Positions 6,796-10,025 of a stretch of 10,025 nucleotides of DNA are shown one piece after another. The notes under the pieces are model-generated. The model searched no databases. It was not told where the DNA came from and saw nothing but the letters and a program-made list of their open reading frames with translations. The position numbers were made by a program, and so were the translations under genes. The first letter of the stretch is position 1. The number at the start of each line of letters is the position of its first letter. Origin of the DNA: Faecalitalea sp. UBA4312 (lineage in GTDB: Bacteria; Bacillota_I; Bacilli_A; Erysipelotrichales; Erysipelotrichaceae); assembly GCA_002394635.1 (NCBI GenBank), contig DGUK01000047.1, positions 1 to 10,025 of the forward strand. The letters run 5' to 3'.

Positions 6796-7458
6796 ATGCC
6801 ACTGGAATTAGTTATTTTCGATGTAGATGGCCTTATATTGGATACAGAGAGAGTTTGGCAGGAAGTTTGGAGTGATGTTGCCAAGGCATATTCACTAGAT
6901 GACATAGGAAATTCTTTATTCATGAAGGTTGTTGGACATAGTGGAGATACTGTGAAAGAAATTCTTGAACGAGATTTACAGGGACATTGTACACCGGATG
7001 AATTTTTAGAAACAGCTCGAGCAGAGGGATTAAAGCGATTAAAAACGCAACTGAGGGTGCAACCGGGTGTTTATGAAGTCATATCGTATTTAACAAAAAA
7101 GAAGATTCCTATGGCAGTTGCAACCTCTACTTCCCGCTGTTTGACGGAAGAAAGATTAAAAAGAGTCAATTTGTACCACAAATTCGATTACATATGTTGT
7201 GGAGATGAAGTTTCGAATAAGAAACCTTCTCCCGACATATATTTGAAAGTTTTAAGAAAGATGGATGTAAATAGTCATGATGCTCTGGTATTTGAAGATT
7301 CAAAAGTAGGGGTTACTGCTGCGTATCGTGCGCATATTCCTTGCATTATGGTTCAGGATTTGGAAGTTCCTGAACCTGATCAAGTGGAAATGACACAACA
7401 GATATTGCCAAACTTAAAACAAGCAATACATGTACTGGAAAAGATGATTGAAGCATAG
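6796..7458 (+). CDS. HAD-superfamily hydrolase, beta-phosphoglucomutase-like (subfamily IA)
   Basis: A cytoplasmic phosphatase or phosphomutase with a Rossmann-like core and helical cap. From the ATG at 6796 it has 220 residues. HAD motifs are complete: FDVDG with nucleophile Asp9 and acid/base Asp11, motif II VATSTSR at about 108-114, Lys in KKPSPD near 143, and FEDSKVG with Glu167/Asp168 for Mg2+. The insertion after motif I gives the C1 alpha-helical cap seen in beta-phosphoglucomutase and sugar phosphatases. A TTG six bases earlier is in frame but only two bases from CGGAG (6783-6787), whereas ATG 6796 has eight, so the ATG is preferred. It follows the deglycase by 15 bases. In this operon it may dephosphorylate a sugar phosphate or clear a stalled intermediate; this is an inference. 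Confidence 0.85.
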   Translation: MPLELVIFDVDGLILDTERVWQEVWSDVAKAYSLDDIGNSLFMKVVGHSGDTVKEILERDLQGHCTPDEFLETARAEGLKRLKTQLRVQPGVYEVISYLTKKKIPMAVATSTSRCLTEERLKRVNLYHKFDYICCGDEVSNKKPSPDIYLKVLRKMDVNSHDALVFEDSKVGVTAAYRAHIPCIMVQDLEVPEPDQVEMTQQILPNLKQAIHVLEKMIEA

Positions 7459-7473
7459 AAAAGGGTGACGATT

Positions 7474-7899
7474 ATGGGTGATGCTTTTGAAGTGTTGGTG
7501 GTGACACATGCTGCATTGTCAAAAGGATATTTTAGTGCTTTGCAGCTCATATTAGATATTGATCAAAATGATATGGATGTGTTGTCTTTTGAGATTGGAG
7601 AAGCATTGGATACTTTTTCGAATAAAATCTCAGATGTTGTAGAAAATAAATATAAAGATAAAAATATGGTCATCTTATTGGATTTACCAGGAGGAACACC
7701 GGCGAATATGGCACTCCCATTTTTATCGGATTCCAGAAAGTTGATAGCCGGTATCAATCTTCCGTTAGTTTTGGAATTGATGATTGCCAAAAAGAATGGA
7801 GTTTCTTGGGAAGAACTTGATTTAGAGACTATAATTGAGAACGCGAGAACAAGTATAATATTCTATAATAAATTGTTAAAAACGGAGGATAAAAAATGA
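7474..7899 (+). CDS. PTS mannose/fructose/sorbose-family EIIA component
   Basis: A cytoplasmic phosphocarrier that takes phosphate from HPr-His-P and gives it to EIIB. With ATG 7474 it has 141 residues, normal for a stand-alone EIIA-Man. VVTHAALSKGYFSAL carries the phosphorylated His12, and LDLPGGTPANMA corresponds to the DLxGGSPxN loop of the family. A GTG at 7465 is in frame but lies inside the Shine-Dalgarno region (AAAAGGGTG), so 7474 is preferred. The usual Gly after the active His is Ala. The stop overlaps the EIIB start by four bases (ATGA), showing coupling and equal production of the two subunits. Confidence 0.9.
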   Translation: MGDAFEVLVVTHAALSKGYFSALQLILDIDQNDMDVLSFEIGEALDTFSNKISDVVENKYKDKNMVILLDLPGGTPANMALPFLSDSRKLIAGINLPLVLELMIAKKNGVSWEELDLETIIENARTSIIFYNKLLKTEDKK

Positions 7900-8360
7900 T
7901 TAAACTAGTACGAGTAGATCATCGTTTATTACATGGTCAGGTTATTTTTTCTTGGACGAAACAAATGTCTGTTAATTATATCATCATAGTAGATGATAAA
8001 GTTCCTAATGACCCTATCAGTGTAATGGCTTTAAGTATAGCTAAACCTACTGATTGTGAACTAAGCATTATCCCATTTTCACAACTAAAAAGTTTAATGG
8101 AAGAAAAGAAAAATAAAAATATTATGATTCTTATAAAAGGACCTGAAGAAGCTTTGAAACTGGTAGAACAATTACCGGAAGTTACTGAGATCAACTTTGG
8201 AGGAGTTGCCAAAAAGTCAGATTCTAAACAATATGGAAAGGCTGTTTTCCTGAATCCTCAGGAATTAAAGGCTACTCAAGATTTAATTACTTTGGGTAAA
8301 AAAGTCTATATCCAAATGGTGCCAACTTCTCAAATAGAAAGTGCAGATTTCAGTAAATAA
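7896..8360 (+). CDS. PTS mannose/fructose/sorbose-family EIIB component
   Basis: The cytoplasmic subunit that passes phosphate from EIIA to the sugar as it enters through EIIC-EIID. 154 residues, slightly short of the usual 160 or so but complete. The N-terminal signature VRVDHRLLHGQVIFSW is present with phosphorylated His13 in HGQ and conserved Asp8. IIVDDKVPNDP and the later NFGGVAKK also match the family. A GGAGG lies a few bases before the ATG inside the end of EIIA. The gene is followed by a 33-base gap to EIIC, the longest inside the operon, containing a strong new Shine-Dalgarno and no hairpin. Confidence 0.93.
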   Translation: MIKLVRVDHRLLHGQVIFSWTKQMSVNYIIIVDDKVPNDPISVMALSIAKPTDCELSIIPFSQLKSLMEEKKNKNIMILIKGPEEALKLVEQLPEVTEINFGGVAKKSDSKQYGKAVFLNPQELKATQDLITLGKKVYIQMVPTSQIESADFSK

Positions 8361-8393
8361 GATATCTCAAGAAAGTAGAAAGGGAGGGGTATT

Positions 8394-9134
8394 ATGTTAA
8401 TGAAGGCCATACTTCTAGGTCTGGTCGGTGTCGTTGGTGTTATTGACTCTCGGTTAATCGGACGCCAAAATATAGGAAGACCTTTGATTTTAAGTACATT
8501 GGCCGGGTTTGTATTAGGTGATATTACACAAGGTATCACCTTGGGTGCATCCTTAGAATTAATATCTATGGGATTTGTTGCGATTGGTGCAGCTGGTCCG
8601 CCAAATATGCAATTTGGAAGTATTATCGCAACTGCATTTGCAATTTTATCTGGGGCTTCAACCGAAGAAGCATTGACCATTGCAATCCCGGTTGCGGTTG
8701 CAGGTGAATTCTTAAGTATCATTATGCGAATGGTTATTGCACAATTTTCTCATGTGGCAGATCGTGCTATTGAGAATGGTAAATACAAAAAAGCGATTCA
8801 TATTCATTTATGGTGGTCGTTTATCTTCAATGCCTTTGTATATTTCATACCAATCTTCTTAACCATTTACTATGGTGCTGATTTGGTTGCCGAACTTGTG
8901 CAGGCTATTCCAGATGTGATTACAAATGGTTTAACAGTAGCTGGAAATTTATTGTCTGCACTGGGATTTGCCATGTTGTTGAGTACAATGCTGTCTAAAA
9001 AGATGTTTCCATATTTCTTACTTGGTTTTTTAACAGTAGCATATTCCGGATTGGATCTGATTGGGTTAACAATGTATGCAGGAATTTTGGCATTTGTGCT
9101 TGATAGAGTATTGTATGCTAAGAAGGAGGCTTAG
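8394..9134 (+). CDS. PTS mannose/fructose/sorbose-family EIIC component
   Basis: One of the two membrane subunits that form the sugar channel. 246 residues, a little shorter than the typical 260. Seven or more hydrophobic segments are readable. Family features include IGRPLILSTLAGFVLGDITQ near 27-46, the GASLELISMGF helix at about 52-62, and GAAGPPN near 65-71, where the substrate-binding part of EIIC-Man lies. A second in-frame ATG is two codons on, but AGGGAGGGG at 8381-8389 favours 8394 acceptably. Specificity cannot be read from the sequence; the deglycase at the operon start points to a sugar-amine rather than free mannose. Confidence 0.92.
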   Translation: MLMKAILLGLVGVVGVIDSRLIGRQNIGRPLILSTLAGFVLGDITQGITLGASLELISMGFVAIGAAGPPNMQFGSIIATAFAILSGASTEEALTIAIPVAVAGEFLSIIMRMVIAQFSHVADRAIENGKYKKAIHIHLWWSFIFNAFVYFIPIFLTIYYGADLVAELVQAIPDVITNGLTVAGNLLSALGFAMLLSTMLSKKMFPYFLLGFLTVAYSGLDLIGLTMYAGILAFVLDRVLYAKKEA

Positions 9135-9138
9135 TCTG

Positions 9139-9963
9139 ATGGAAGAAAAACAAAATAGTGTGATCACAAAACGAGATTTACGCCGTGTGTTTCTGAATTC
9201 TTTGACGATTATGTGTTCTTGGAACTATGAGCGACAGATGCATATGGGATTCATGTTTGGGATGGCTCCTATTATTGATAAATTATATAAAAATGATGAA
9301 AAAAGAAAAAAAGAAGCGTATCAGCGACATATGGAGTTCTTTAACTGTACACCACAAATGACCTCTTTTATCATGGGACTTGCAGCTTCTATGGAAGAAC
9401 AAAACGCAAAATCCAAGGAAGGAGAATTCCAACCTGAATCAATTTCCATGATCAAGACCAGTTTGATGGGACCATTTGCAGGTATTGGAGACAGTTTCTT
9501 CCAGGGAACTCTGCGTATCATTACTTTCGGTATTGGTTTGTCTTTTGCACAACAAGGAAGTATTTTAGGGCCAATTCTCGCCGTTGTTTTATTCGCAATT
9601 CCTTCTTTACTTGCAGCATATCATGGAACTTTCTTAGGGTATCGTTCAGGGAATAAATATCTCGCAAAACTATATCAGGAAGGCTTGATGGATCGTGTCA
9701 TGCATTTTGCTTCCGTTGTCGGTCTAGCAGTCATTGGTGGAATGGTCGCCAGCATGGTTGCGATTACAACACCTTTGCAATTTAATACCGGTGGAACAGA
9801 ACTTGTTCTTCAAGATATGATCGATCAGATTTTCCCTAAATTATTACCTCTAGTATTTACATTAGGTATATATTGGTTGATTCAAAAGAAAGTAAATACA
9901 AATGTTCTCTTGTTGGGAATTATTGTATTTGGACTAGTATTTAGTGCTATTGGTATCCTTTAA
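9139..9963 (+). CDS. PTS mannose/fructose/sorbose-family EIID component
   Basis: The second membrane subunit, found only in mannose-type PTS; it works with EIIC. Starting at ATG 9139 gives 274 residues, matching family length. The frame is open upstream to 9076, but that part lies inside EIIC, and AAGGAGG at 9123-9129 sits nine bases before 9139, which decides the start. Signatures are TKRDLRRVFLNSLTIMCSWNYERQ at the N-terminus (a cytoplasmic helix region), FFNCTPQMTSFIMGLAASME, and the SLMGPFAGIGDSFFQ core, with hydrophobic segments to the end. It is the last gene of the operon, starting four bases after the EIIC stop. No T-rich terminator is seen in the remaining 62 bases. Confidence 0.93.
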   Translation: MEEKQNSVITKRDLRRVFLNSLTIMCSWNYERQMHMGFMFGMAPIIDKLYKNDEKRKKEAYQRHMEFFNCTPQMTSFIMGLAASMEEQNAKSKEGEFQPESISMIKTSLMGPFAGIGDSFFQGTLRIITFGIGLSFAQQGSILGPILAVVLFAIPSLLAAYHGTFLGYRSGNKYLAKLYQEGLMDRVMHFASVVGLAVIGGMVASMVAITTPLQFNTGGTELVLQDMIDQIFPKLLPLVFTLGIYWLIQKKVNTNVLLLGIIVFGLVFSAIGIL

Positions 9964-9981
9964 ATAGCCCCCAAGTAAACA

Positions 9982-10001
9982 GGCCTCGCAAAAGCGGGGC
10001 C
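9982..10001. other. Stable GC-rich hairpin after the PTS operon
   Basis: GGCCTCGC (9982-9989) pairs with GCGGGGCC (9994-10001) around an AAAA loop; seven Watson-Crick pairs and one T-G pair. No T-run follows, so it is not a standard terminator. It may slow decay of the operon mRNA or belong to a repeat or IS end. Confidence 0.65.
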
Positions 10002-10003
10002 AA

Positions 10004-10025
10004 TGGCGTCAACCTAAGAAAGGTT
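10004..10025. other. Second hairpin, cut by the window edge
   Basis: AACCT (10011-10015) and AGGTT (10021-10025) pair around AAGAA. If the next bases outside the window are GACGCCA, the stem would extend back through TGGCGTC (10004-10010) to 12 pairs. Function unknown. Confidence 0.45.

Noticed and set aside
9076..9138. Upstream extension of EIID
   Set aside because: It overlaps the EIIC coding region, does not match the family N-terminus, and the AAGGAGG at 9123-9129 points to ATG 9139.
1..10025. CRISPR arrays, tRNA or rRNA genes
   Set aside because: No regularly spaced repeats and no recognisable tRNA or rRNA sequence were seen on either strand.

Overview
This window looks like chromosome from a low-to-moderate-GC gut Bacillota. 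The protein style and the mix of genes (AGCS symporter, EndA-like nucleases, mannose-family PTS) suggest an Erysipelotrichaceae-type organism, but there is no rRNA or marker gene, so that placement is an inference. All intact genes are on the + strand; the only - strand gene is a broken transposase inside an insertion sequence.

Layout. (1) Positions 1-3441 are relatively GC-rich: the 3' part of thiD with its terminator, then a tightly coupled cluster of an AGCS-type sodium:amino-acid symporter, an iron-dependent alcohol dehydrogenase, and an EndA-like nuclease gene that is cut off just before its catalytic motif. (2) Positions 3442-4571 are strongly AT-rich: a terminator, a complete EndA-like nuclease predicted to be a lipoprotein, and a non-coding gap that may hold the end of another IS. 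(3) Positions 4572-5641 are a 1070-bp IS1595-like element with 25-bp inverted ends and a frameshifted transposase. (4) Positions 5644-9963 hold an orphan terminator and then a six-gene operon: a FrlB/GfrF-like SIS deglycase, a HAD phosphatase, and the EIIA, EIIB, EIIC and EIID subunits of a mannose-family PTS. (5) The last 62 bases are GC-rich hairpins cut by the window edge.

How the genes work together. The PTS operon most likely imports and phosphorylates an Amadori-type sugar-amine (fructoselysine or glucoselysine class). The deglycase would then split the phosphorylated product into a hexose phosphate and the free amine. The promoter has a good -35/-10 pair, and a near-consensus cre site lies across the -35, so CcpA repression in the presence of glucose is the natural expectation. 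A short palindrome in the leader could bind a specific regulator, but no regulator gene is in the window. In the left block, thiD belongs to thiamine pyrophosphate synthesis, and the symporter/dehydrogenase pair is translationally coupled.

I see no convincing new biological system. The features most worth a second look are the single-deglycase PTS operon with its regulatory region, the truncated/complete nuclease pair at an abrupt composition change, and the structured GC-rich sequence at the right edge.
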